NCBI GenBank assembly: GCA_013398175.1
Contig: VZRZ01004144.1
Span: 84,930-148,929 of the forward strand
Direction: 5' to 3'
DNA length: 64,000 nt
Source of the DNA: Climacteris rufus
Lineage: Eukaryota; Chordata; Aves; Passeriformes; Climacteridae
Shown piece by piece: positions 49,801-61,094 of this stretch. The position numbers were made by a program, and so were the translations under genes. Under the pieces are notes generated by a model. It saw nothing but the letters and a program-made list of their open reading frames with translations, did no database searches and was not told where the DNA came from. Numbering within the stretch: the first letter of the stretch is position 1; each line of letters begins with the position of its first letter.

Positions 49801-50283
49801 ATGACTGAGTCTGAATCCACATTTAGAGCACGTCCAGTCTTTTGCTGATAAAGACTGGAAATCAAACAGCACTAGGACAGTTATATGTTTCCATGAGAGC
49901 CTTCCCTTCCAGCTCAAGACTTTATAACTGTATTTGCAATGCAAGCAGCTCACAGATGCTCTTCCTTTTTAAACTTTCCAACTAACCCAATTTAATTTGT
50001 TAATTTATTCTGTAACCTGATTTACTGTTAATTTATTTTGGTGAGTAAGATATCCCAGCTTTAAGTTCCAATTAATTAAAGGGGAGGGCTTAATGTTTTT
50101 GCTACACAATATCTTCATGCCACATTGTATTCCACTTTAACACCACATTGAAGCAATGCCAAAGTTTATTGCCACTAAATAATACAAATCCATACATCTG
50201 CAAATTAATTTCATGCACACAGCCGGCTGCTCTTTGCAAACGTACCTTTAAGAGGGCAATAGAGTCTATGGTGAGCATCACTT

Positions 50284-50296
50284 GTTGCTTAGCAAC
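50284..50296. promoter_or_regulatory. RFX X-box-type inverted repeat GTTGC-TTA-GCAAC
   Basis: GTTGC (50284-50288) and GCAAC (50292-50296) are exact inverted repeats separated by TTA, matching the general RFX-family X-box form. It is embedded in 50100-50330, a stretch that looks like conserved non-coding DNA. RFX factors act in ciliated and neural cells, which would fit a neural gene nearby, but this link is inference. Confidence 0.45.
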
Positions 50297-50426
50297 AGCC
50301 ATAGCATTGCTTGGGGCAGGTTTATCCTAAACAGGAATGTAAAGCCAAGGGATGTGGCAGAATGTCCCCCATCCCTGCAAGTGCTGCTCACACCTGGGTT
50401 AATTGATCCAGGATTTGCTAATTTTC

Positions 50427-50433
<7 letters not shown>

Positions 50434-50459
<26 letters not shown>
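50434..50459. repeat. Poly(T) run of 26 bases
   Basis: An uninterrupted run of 26 T, preceded by a further T/C-rich stretch from about 50423. It may be a simple homopolymer or the tail of an old retrocopy in the minus orientation; no parent gene is recognisable next to it. Length is likely to vary and to be error-prone in sequencing. Confidence 0.9.
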
Positions 50460-50876
50460 GAGTGGTGTCTGATTTTGGGGATCCTAAAAATGATAAAGTA
50501 ATCCTCAGCCATGAAGCTGACTTTTAGCAGCAATCCAAAGCTTGCTGTCCCATTCTGATCATGTTGGCAATGTCAACCCAAGTCAGCATGAGCACGAACT
50601 GTGCAGGTAGTGCTGCGCTACTGCTGGCTCAGCATTTTGCACCAGAGACCTTTAAAAAATTTAGACACAGTTTGTTGCAATCAGCTCAAGTTGAGAAGAG
50701 GGAAATCAGACTGTATTAAAACCATCCTGAGGGTATCCTGAGGCTGTTCTAGTCTTCCTGAAGCCCAGGGAAGCCCCCAGAGCCAGAAGCTGTCAGTTCT
50801 CGCCTCTATTCTTGTGCCCAGCCCCACTGTGACAAATCACCTTTGAGTGGTGCGTGTGTCCCTGCACCCTCCTGCT

Positions 50877-50911
50877 GTCCATCCGTCCATCCATCCATCC
50901 ACCCACCCATC
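50877..50911. repeat. (CCAT)n microsatellite, imperfect
   Basis: CATC/CCAT tetramers with a few CCAC and CCGT variants occupy this stretch. It is a simple repeat; peptides rich in Ser-Ile-His-Pro or Asp-Gly-Trp-Met in the crossing frames are artefacts. Confidence 0.9.
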
Positions 50912-52262
50912 TGCATTGCTGTGCCTCCTCCAGCTCCTCCCCTCAGCGCTCTGCCTGCCAAGCAGCTCTCCAACGTGATGCTCCTGCCTGCCCTTTGCCA
51001 GCTGTGGGTGCCAGCCAGCTGCTGCCCTGGGCCAAAAAAGTGGCAAGTAAATAATCTAACAGCATCCATTAGCCCTGCCTTTGACAGCCCGAGCAGAGGG
51101 GCCCATAGGCTCGAGCCCAGGTTTTTAAAGCCATTATGCCGTGTCTGTAGGCATGGCTTATTCACAAAAGATGAATGCAGGGTTTGCAATCGAGGGGAAA
51201 TTAGCAACTCCGCCAGCAGAGAGGGTGAAGTTGCGAGCCAGCCAGCACTGCCAACAACCTTGATTCTGTTTCTGGCAAAGCTGGCTGGCTTGGCAAACAC
51301 AATGGTAATGAGATAAACTGAAATACCAGGCAACAGGGCTGCTCTTTGAAGTAATTATCCTCCAGGGCAACAAGGAACGAGACGAAAAGGTTTTTAGAGA
51401 CATGGTTAGGATGCACAGGGAACATTATTTGCATTCCTGAAGTTGGTTCTTGCTTTGCAAGGCTTAGGTGTGCTGATGCCAAGCAGCTAGAGGAAGGGCA
51501 GGAAAGCCCCAGCAGCAGGTACAGCAACAAGGCAGTACAGACAGAAGAGGAGCCCTGCAAACAGCACAGCAGTGCTGGTGTTAAACCCTTATTGGGGTGG
51601 TCACAGTGTTCCCCCTGAGCTGAGAGGCTCTGTTTCAAGCATTTAACTTTCAAAAATGCATATCTGTCTAAGGGGTAGGACAGTGGACTAGAGACAAGAG
51701 TAAGGATTAAATAATATACTGTCAAATCCCACAGGAATTACAGGTAAGCAGCGAGTAGGATTTTGTCTGGCAGGATCTGTAATGTCATGAATACATGAGA
51801 GGAAGGAAAAGGCAAGGCAAGGAAATGGCAATACTTGGCACAACCTGCTCCCTTGAGTTGCTTATGACTCACCAGGTAAGGCACTGGCTTTTCCCTGTCG
51901 GGACACTTGAGTCTAGTCTAAATTTGAGGTCTTAAAATTATTTTCCAGTAACAAGCTGGCATCACCAGGTCCCCGTGCAGAGTGTGGCATGAGGAGCAGG
52001 TTTCATTCAGGAGAAGCCTGGGCAGACAGGTGGGATGGTGAGCATGTCCCTGGCCTGGGTGAAGGGGCTGGCTGGGGCAGGAGGTAGGACATGCCCTGCA
52101 GCTCCCAGATTCCACCACAGACAGCAGGGCTTGTGTCCATACTCCTCCAACACTTATGAATTAAAATCTTTTCAAAAGCAATTAAAAAGACTAAACAGGT
52201 GAAAGCTCTATTTCTTTTGCCCGCAGTGCTGAGGAGGAAGGAGCCACCTGCCCAATTAGCCC

Positions 52263-52410
52263 AATCATAGAATCATAGAGTGGTTTGAGTTAGAAGAAAC
52301 CTTTTAAAGGTTATCTAGTCAAACCCCCTGCAATAAGCAGGAATATCTTCAATTAGACGAGGTTCCTCAGACACCAGTCTAGCCTGGCCATGAATATTTT
52401 CAGGGATTTC
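52263..52410 (-). mobile_element. CR1 LINE fragment, 3' end, minus orientation
   Basis: The stretch begins AATCATAGAATCATAGAG, the reverse complement of the doubled ATTCTATG tail typical of avian CR1 elements, and continues with the expected conserved block (TGGTTTGAGTTAGAAGAAAC and onward through a CCCCCTGCAATAAGCAGG part and a CTGGCCATGAATATTTTCAG part). Similarity fades after about 52405. Only the 3' terminal region, without any reverse transcriptase, is present, as is usual for 5'-truncated CR1 copies. Many differences from the consensus I remember indicate an old insertion. It is the only clear interspersed repeat in the window. Confidence 0.9.
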
Positions 52411-55261
52411 TGACGGACCTTAGAAACTTTTCCTGCTAAGAAAGAGAAAGGGTGAAGCCTGGGTGCACTTCTCCAAGTCCCTTAAAACAATACAAAATTT
52501 TTCAGAAAGACTGCAGGAACACCTCTGGGAGCTAGCCCATGGCTCCTGCCCAGACTGGATCCCTGCAAATAGAGATTTTGGAAAGAAAAGCTCAGCCTAT
52601 CAAAAGTCCCACATTTCCCTCTGCACAGAAAATAGTCCCAATTAGAGCAGAGTCAACCAAGGTGAAAATGTTTATTACAGAAGAGAATTACAAGAGAGGA
52701 GTGCCTGAATCAGAACAAAATGTAAAAGAGGGGAAACAAATGTAAAAAGCTCTATAAAACTTTTAATGGATCCTTTCAGATGTGGAGTGGCATTTTAATG
52801 TGATATTTAAAATTATTTCTTTTTTTTTCTTTTTCGCTTTTAGGCAGCCCATTAATATGAGGGGCTTTTTCTGCCTGCAGAGGAGTAACACTTTGAAGCA
52901 GGCACCTACCAGCTGCTGGCTGGTGGGCACAGCACAGATGAGGTGGGAAAAGTCAGGGCCCTGGGCTTTGCAGCATGGGGAGGACAATCTCCCAAATGGC
53001 AGGCATCCAGTGAGACCCAGGAGCACCTGAGCCTGTGGGAGTTTTGCTGCAGGTTTGGTGTGGAGGGATGAACAGCCAGTACAAAATGGAGTGGGAACAT
53101 CCCCTGCTGCTTGCAAAGGCACACATATACAGCAAGGCAGGACTTGCTAGAAGCTTCTTCTTTCCTTATGCCAAGGACCTACTTTTAGGATTTGACTCCA
53201 GCCTATGCATTTCCAACACCTTAAAAGTCTCAAACTTTGTGCTTAAATATCTTTGGCCTATTGCTGACCTTTCCAAATCCTGGGAACAGCCATTTCTTCT
53301 TGCTGATGCAGATGCAGGAAATTCTTAACTAAATCCTAACTGAAAGCCAGAAAAGCAGATAAGCAGGCTAATCCCATCAGACCCAGGGCTCCCTGGGACT
53401 GCAGGTCGAGCCCTTGCTCTGCAGACCAGCTCAGCGGTTTGCTCGCCCCTCTCTTGGCTGTGTCGCATGTGCCTCTCCAGGGCTGGGACAAAGCATCCCC
53501 ACTTTCCAAAGAGGGAAATATTTTGCTGCCCTAGAGTGACTTCTGACATTTGTGGTGCATGAAGCCAGTCTCTGGCTACTGCTCCTTTCACAAAAGACCT
53601 TGCAGAAATCTGTGAAAAATGCATTCAGAGAAATACACATGGTTCCAGTGATGGGGTTTCTGTGCATTTGTTAGGTTTGGGTGCATAAAGCCCTCCACTC
53701 CTTGAAATCCTAATGCTCCCTGGAAATATGTGATAATACTCAATCAGGAATAGCCATGACTTTTAAAGATATGTTTATGTTAGTTAATATGGGCAAATAG
53801 TTTCAAATGAAGTAGCTCTGTATATGCAAGAAGTGTCAGTTTTGATGCCTTCAGAGATTCTGCTCTGGTTTAAAGGAAATCAAAAGAAAAAAATGGAAGC
53901 AATTTAGCCTAGAAAACTGTAATGTTGCTTTTGCCTGAATTTGGTCTGCTACTCAAGAAGGGGTCTGGAAAACCAGTACGGGGGGAAATGAAATCCCAGC
54001 CATTCACTCATTAATGAAACAGCAACAAACTCATTAAGAGCAGAGGCTGCTGCCGAGGGTGCCCCGGCTGCACCAGCTGCCGCACGCAGCAGAGCCCTGC
54101 CGGGAGCCCCAATTAGGCTGATGGAGCTGGCGGGGCCGGCAGGGGGCCAGCCTGCCCCAGCAGTTTGGAGGAGCTGGGCCCATGTGGGACTGTCACAATG
54201 ACAGAGACCCCACTGATGTCAAAAACAGCATGGGTGGCCACCGCAAGAGCTGCTGCAGAAGAAATCTCTGCAGAGAAATGGTCAGGAGGGTGAGGGTGAG
54301 TGTGCTCTGTGCTTATCTACAGTGCTTTTTCATAACTGGCACACACAGACCCCTGTCCCCTCCACCACCAAAGGCTGGAGGTTTCAGATCTCCTCTTTTC
54401 CCCTTTATTTCACACCCTCTCTGCTCCTAGGCAGTTCTCCCTGAGCCTGCAGGCAGCATTAAAATCACAGGCAACATGAAGATCGTGAGAAAACAATGAA
54501 GTTGGTTGGAAATAACCTTATTAAATTAACCCCCCTGGAGGTTGGTTTTGTCCCCTTGCCTTTCAGGTTTGCGTAGAACCACTCTTACTGAGTCTGCTCA
54601 TCACCACAGGAGATCTGTGGTCTGCAAATCCCAGCCATCACTTGGTTTTCCTGTGCTGCAGTTGCTGGAGCTCAGCCCTAACCCGAAGGACAGCCTGGCA
54701 CAAGATCAAAAGACAAGTGGGCAGCCTTTCAGTTTGGAGTTGTCTACAGCCCATGTCCTAGAAGCTGACAAGTCTTGTTGTGATGGAGGTGGAAGCCTGA
54801 AGGTCAAAAAACAATCCCAAGTCTAAGAACGAAAAAGTAATTTCAGAAGAGGGTGAGTGACATTTAGGATGTGCTGCACAGAGAGGCGCGTGGGGCTGGG
54901 GTCATGCCTGCAGGACAGCCTGGAGAGTGGCCCTGCTCTCCTCAAAGCTGGGAGAAAGGTGATCCTTGGGGGAGAAGAATATAGTATCTATAGCACTGTT
55001 GTTTCAAAAATACTAGTTTTAAAATGTATTTGCTCTACCAAACGGTGCTCAAAAGCCTGGCTAAAAGTGATCAGTGTAATTTCTCCCCCAGGGAGCCGAA
55101 GTACTTCACTGCAACACACATCACCTGCTGGGGCAGTCACAGCCACGGTGCCAGAGGCTACATGAAGAACACAGAGCCCCCCACACCAGGGCACTCCAAA
55201 GGTCAAGCCAGCCTGGTTACTTGCCCCTGGCTTCAGTCAGTAGCAGAGGAATGTTGTGTCT

Positions 55262-55300
55262 CTCAGCATGTCATGTCCCTCAGCATGTCATGTCCCTCAG
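55262..55300. repeat. 17-bp tandem repeat, 2.3 copies
   Basis: Units CTCAGCATGTCATGTCC at 55262-55278 and 55279-55295 are identical, followed by a partial third copy (CTCAG). A small local duplication. Confidence 0.9.
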
Positions 55301-56775
55301 CAGGGCTTCCCTGATGAACATATACTGCTGCTGCCTTCTAGCAGTCACTTACAGGCCCTCCTCCATCAATGCCACTGGGTGGACACTGGGGAAAGGCAGC
55401 CTGGGTACTTTGGGGTGGACAGATTCTGGATGGTCCACTCTGCTTTGTGCAGTGATAGCAAGGGACTTCATCTTCCTTTCTCCTTCTCCCATGTCCTCCT
55501 GACTTCTGACCACCTGTAGCCAGGTATTCGCCAGAGCAGGAACTTCTCCTTTCTGCTCCTGCTTCTTCTGCCAACTAAAGCCCTTCCTGATCCTCTCAAA
55601 TCTCTCTGTACACCTCCATCCTGTCCCCCATCAAGGACAGCTGTAAAGTCACTTAGGAGCATGTCTTCACAAATGGTACATGGTTGCTCAGTATTAAAAC
55701 GGGTGTATATTGATGTTGCCATCATTAGCACTTGAATAAAGCAAGAAAAAAACAGAATACTAAGAAACATGAAGCTCAGAACCAGGAGTTCAGCAGCACA
55801 GCTGAAACACTTCCAACCCTCTCCTATCAAAAATAGAAAGAGTGAAGGAACCTCTTGACCATATCCTTATCTCACCCTTGTAGGAACTCCAGGAGAGTTG
55901 TGTGCTTTACACAGCAGATTGTGAGAATATTAAAGGTTGGTCCAATGGCTGCAGAATATATTTGTATATCACCTATTGGACTTGTACCCTACATCATCCA
56001 GATTCACCCACATCACTGGAAACAATATCACCTCTCCATGAGTCACTGGAGCCCCCAAAACCCGTCAAAGTGCTAGATATGGTTCTCTTGCTGGCTTGAC
56101 CTGCCCTCCCACATCCCTATATCTTTGGTTGCTCTATGTATGTATTTAGTGTTTCTAGATGAAATTTTTTCCTGGGGCATATCAGCATACCCTGATGACA
56201 AAACATGTCAATCACAGCATGGCGAGGCAGCAAAACCAACAGTGTTACACAACACTACTCTTCACCAAGCTAAGACTAAGACATACCATCCTACTGAAAC
56301 CTCTGGTCCCATCAGAGGAGTCTCAAACATGGATTATCCCAGTGTCTGTGGCACGTTTTGTAGTTGTTCTCTGAAGGGAGTGGCAGAAAGGCAGCAGCTC
56401 ACTGGGAAGCAGTCCCAAAGAGTAAATATGCCAGAAGATCTTTTATGAGAGCAACGATGCTCTGGCCATCAGCCAGGATTCAGTGTCTTGCCCCTAACCA
56501 AGCACCACTTACTGACTGCACCACACTGCTCCCCAGTGCTCCTGGCACAAAGAAAATTAATAATACTAATGCTGCAGGACAAGGATTTGCAAAATAAGAA
56601 CACATCATGGCCCCTGATTTTGTTGGACATAACCAGCAGAATTTGGAGACACCGAATAGCTTTGGTGACACCTAAGACTGACCTGGCCAATTGGTGGCAT
56701 CACACTTAATTTGATTAATACTTTTGATGAGAAAAGAAAACCCTGAATCCAGAAATAAATGTTTTGAAAAAGGCG

Positions 56776-56815
56776 TTGACATTTTTTGTCAAAAAACTTT
56801 GACAAAACTTTGACA
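56776..56815. repeat. Cluster of inverted and direct TTTGACA repeats
   Basis: TTTTGTCAAA (56784-56793) and TTTGACAAAA (56798-56807) form a perfect 10-bp stem around AAAC. AAACTTTGACA is directly repeated at 56794-56804 and 56805-56815. A further TTGACA (56776-56781) faces TGTCAA (56787-56792). Four TGACA cores therefore fall in 40 bp, a form seen in MEIS/TGIF-type sites, though slippage could also explain it. Confidence 0.75.
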
Positions 56816-58617
56816 AAGAAAACTTCATTTTCTTACCTTGAATTTTTCTAGAAGGGCACACACAATAGATTTTAGACGTTTTGTCCTTACCCGGTAGTCT
56901 CTCTTTGTAACTAAAGCAGAGATTTATTTAAGATGCTCTTAAAATTAGCTGCTGAAAAGCCTCTGCAGACAACCATCATCCTCCACAAAGGAAGTGTCAA
57001 GGGACACCAGCTAGCTCTTTTGGCTGATGGTGAAACTTCTCCTCCCACCGTGTTTGGAAATTCACACGTGTCTTAATGCACCTGGAAAGACTGCTGAAAA
57101 GTGTTGTTTGCCCTTTAAAAGCAAAAACCTTTCAAACCTAAAAAATAATTACATGGATTTCACATGAAGTGACACTGGTAATATGCTGTTAAATAGAGAT
57201 GTGCAAGGCAACAGACAAAAATGCCAAGATCAGAAACCGACTAATCCTAAAAAGCCAGTCTTAGAGGAGAGACAGAAGAAAGAGTGAGAAAGGGAAAATA
57301 ACCATGGTCTGAATAATATTGGAGAGTAACTACTGGAAGGTGCAGAATTAACCTTACCCTAATTAATTACAAGTTGTAAGGCAAAGGAAATCAGCCAGTT
57401 GAGAGCAATTTCAGCGAGACAGGGATTTCAGCACTTGAAATGCTTTGGCTGTCCTTTAAAAGCAGGGGAGGAAGGGAGAGGGGGGTGAGACAGAGCTGGG
57501 ATCCTGCCCCAGCGCACGGGGCACAGCCCGAGCCTGCCAGGTGCGCAAGGGCCGCGCTCCGAGCCACGGAGGGGAAGGGCTCACTGCAGGGATAACGGCC
57601 AGCAAACGCATCCCAAACAGGGCTATTCCAAAGGCAATCAAATCTCTGCAAGAGGAAAATTATTCAGGAAGTTGGACTTCAAAAGGTTTCTTTAACGTCC
57701 CACAACCTTCTATTTCATATGCTCCTACCATCAGCTCTTAATTCTTTAAATAGTACCATATTTAGTAAGAGGAGAAGATGTGAAATTATTTGCTGAAGGT
57801 ATAAAGTGAAGAAAATTTGATTATCTTCTTTTTAGTCTGGATCTGCACTTCTCAAATCATCCAACAACTCACTGCAAACCTCCTGCATCATCCCTATGGT
57901 ACATACCTTGAGTGCAATTTGGCCAGAAGCAGAGATTTTTTTTTTCCTTTTTATTTTTAAACCACTTCATTTCTATTAACACCCACACTCTTACATCTCA
58001 AGATGGAGAGCTCTCATGGATACAGGATTCTCACAAATGTGGATACGGCAAATGACGTGGAGAGGATTCAGGTGGAGAGCGACACTCTGTTCTGTCTGCC
58101 TGGTCCTCTCAAACCTCATTAGAGCTGCAGAAGGTGAAGACCTGCTGTCTGGCACAATAATGTTGAATCTAGGAAAATATACAGCTTTAAAGAATGCTGC
58201 TTGCTTCTTTAGACTGTGCTACCTTGAATTACGTGCTGTCGCACTACACAAAACTGTTGACTGATGTGATGATAAATAGGGGGGAAATATTTATCAGCAT
58301 TAAAAAGAAAAGAGGAAGAGAGAGGATGGAAAGAGTGCTATGTTGTAATACAGAATTAAGCTTGTCTTTTTTCCCCTTACACCTCCCATTCAGCTGGGTG
58401 TTGTCCAAGAGGACAAGATATTTTTCTGAGTCCCATAAATGGTATTTTTCAACAAAAGTCAGTTAAAGAAGACAGTATTTCCATTCATATTTGTCTTTGA
58501 ATTTACATGTAGCTAATTTAGAGCAGACAGTTTTTTCTATCTGTGCATGAAGGTTCAAAGCATCTGGCTTGCCTTAACCCACTGTGGTATCCTCAGATGC
58601 CTGGAGATCATTCAGAA

Positions 58618-58632
58618 ACAAACAAACAAACC
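58618..58632. repeat. (AAAC)n short microsatellite
   Basis: Consecutive AAAC tetramers occur here. A simple repeat with no coding meaning. Confidence 0.7.
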
Positions 58633-59176
58633 CACTGCAGCACTGTATAGTAGTACACTGCAGAATAGTTGCTATGATGTCTAGTGCTAAGAAACAGAGT
58701 TATTAGTGAAGTTCTGAGTTTGGGCAAACATGTTTAGCAGGCTTGTTTTGTTTTTCTAAATGTAGTACTTTTGAGGACAAACCTTACTGAAGCAAAATGC
58801 CAATTGAAAAACATTTTTTTTTTTGCTTTGGGAGACTTATAGGTTTTATAAAAGGGAGTTTATCTATGGAAAAAAAACCCTAAAACAAAAATAGAGCACA
58901 TGCTGCTCTATATTTTCAATTGCAACTTTCCCCTTCTACAGTCTTCCTTGCTCCCATTCAGTATTGGATTTGTGGCTACAGCTCCTGGCAAGCAATGAAG
59001 AATCTGGAAAGGGAGATTCTGTGGAGAAAGCATGCCTAGGAGAAAAAGCCCTTCCCAGATGAAGATTGATCTTCTCAACCCTTCTTTCTGCACTCTGCAG
59101 AAGATTGAGAGGGGAAAATAGTTTGGTGTTGGTTTGGGGTTGTTTTTTTGAGGTCTGAGATCTCTTTACGATAGGT

Positions 59177-59222
59177 CTGCACTATCAAAAGTCAAATTCC
59201 TGCACTACCAAAAATCAAAATA
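59177..59222. repeat. 23-bp imperfect tandem duplication
   Basis: CTGCACTATCAAAAGTCAAA starting at 59177 recurs in slightly changed form at 59200 (CTGCACTACCAAAAATCAAA). It is a small local duplication in intergenic DNA. Confidence 0.75.
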
Positions 59223-60739
59223 CCAAGGAAGACTCTAAACTATGCAAAATGCCCATGTACTCCTCCTGTGCCCTAAATCCCTGAGCTCCCCCTGTCTTCC
59301 CTTTCTAAGTGATGAAGAGAAGAAGAGATGAATCTCCACCCACAGGGGAAGGTGTGGGACCTGGGGACCTGCCTACAGCTGGCACAGTGCAGACAGGGAT
59401 AGGTACAGTTGCCACGGATTTATACGTCACTTAGGAGAATTTTTAGTGAAATGATTCAAGCAGCACCATGTGAGCATGAGATCAGGGTGAGAGCCAGTGG
59501 AAAAGCAATGGCACAGCAGCTGCTTTGTTTGGAGGACTAATTATGGGACAGAGCCTTACACATCTGGGTCATGGCTTCACATTCATCTCAGCTGCATACT
59601 AGTGACAAGGTCATTACTCTTTGATAGTTCCTTGGGGGCAGACATGAAATGTTCTGCAGGCCCAGACCAGTTTGTAGGGCACTGATCTGCTCCTTAGGGT
59701 ACCCCACATGGCAGGGACTAATTGATCTTTGTGTTGGCAGCACAAACAGAGATCTCAGGGCTGATTTGATGCACAGCAAGAGGCCAGCCTGGAAGACAGG
59801 CTGTCCCACCTGCTTCCCTGCCACCCAGGGAGCAGAACGTTCTTCCACGAGCTTGTTCAAACACATTCGACACTGCAAAATAAAATGGACTTTGGCAAAG
59901 GATCAGTAGTAGCACAGTGCACCCAGTGCAACCCCTTACCATCCTTTCTCACAGCAGGAGTAACCTTTATGTGGCTGCAACCCTGAATTGTCTGAGAGAT
60001 CTCCAGAAAGCCTGGCAAGACAGTCTGGAGCCTGTGGACAGAGTCAGGCTTTAGTAGTTAAAGTTCCATGAGCTAAACAGAAACTAAGACATGCAAACAC
60101 CCATTTCAGGGCTGCAGCAGCCTCGTGGTGTGTCTGACATAGGCAAGGGGAGATTCCGTGAGATGGCAGAGAAGGAGGTTTGCAGCTCTGGGATGGGTTA
60201 CAGGCTGCTGCAGGGCACCAGCCAGCCATCATCTGAAACCCTGAACAGCACCATGGGTTCAGTCCTGCAGCCAACACATGTAAGTAACTCCTGGTGACCT
60301 GTGCTTGGGTTAAAAACCAAGTGCACCCCGCTCATGGCTTTGATGTGAAGGCAGGTTCACCGCCTGTAACCCAGAGCACAGCAGCACGCAAGAGAGCAAG
60401 TCTGAAATCCTCAGTGCTTGCTGCATAAACAAACTAATTTGCAGCCTGACATTTTAGCCGTGTCCTATGTAGATGACTTTATGCTTATTCAATACTTCTG
60501 AATAAAAATGCTTAATGCCTGTGAAGTAATAAATAAGCTATTAATACTGTGCGCCATGGATGCTCAGTACCTGATTTAACCTTCCTTTTTTCTTCTAACC
60601 TCAACAGGGGCTCTGAAAAATATGCAAGTTTTTTGTAACTAAGTTAATAAGTGTTTTCAATCACTGAAAATAATTACTATCAAGAACAGACAGCAGTATG
60701 CATAGGGCATATAAAAGCCAGCAAGGGGAGAGTGCAGGT

Positions 60740-60755
60740 GAGAGAGAGAGAGAGA
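60740..60755. repeat. (GA)8 microsatellite
   Basis: Eight GA dinucleotides in a row. A simple repeat. Confidence 0.9.
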
Positions 60756-61035
60756 ATAAGAGAAGATACTGTCAAATACCCCAGATTCTTCCTGCCTAGA
60801 TTTATGCTTTTCACATATAAGAATACACAGTTTTCAAAACATTCCTCTGTGAAGAGGAAGTAACTCTGGACATCTGCATGCCACTTTTTGGGGGCTTTCT
60901 GACCACAGCTCTCCCACAGGGCTGAGGCTGGCTTCTCCCTGGAGCTCTGTCAGGTCACACCGATGCAGTTTGCATGACAAACTGGCTGGTCAAGATTTAC
61001 ATCCAAATTTAGTTTTCAATAATTTGATTTCGGTC

Positions 61036-61094
61036 CCTCATTTAACCAGTTCACACAATTTAACGTTTCCTCATTTAACCAGTTCACACAATTT
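61036..61094. repeat. 33-bp tandem repeat, 1.8 copies
   Basis: CCTCATTTAACCAGTTCACA and the six bases after it occur identically from 61036 and again from 61069. The 26 shared bases are perfect, so the duplication is recent relative to the surrounding sequence. Confidence 0.9.

Larger units (their letters stand above)
46001..51300. other. Intergenic stretch, AT-rich, no gene
   Basis: Apart from the repeats and motifs listed separately, I see no gene. AT-rich blocks at 47100-47700, 48960-49320 and 49930-50330 contain many TAAT cores and look like non-coding sequence that could be conserved. Homopolymer runs occur at 48171-48183 (A), 48293-48304 (A) and 50434-50459 (T). Confidence 0.6.

Noticed and set aside
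50423..50600. Possible retrocopy tail (26 T followed by unique sequence)
   Set aside because: No parent gene, no reverse-complement AATAAA near the T run and no target-site duplication that I can see.
55540..55640. Pyrimidine-rich stretch resembling the part of reverse-oriented CR1 that mentions repeated CTTCTCTT blocks
   Set aside because: The order of words does not follow the CR1 consensus I know and there is no ATTCTATG-type tail nearby.
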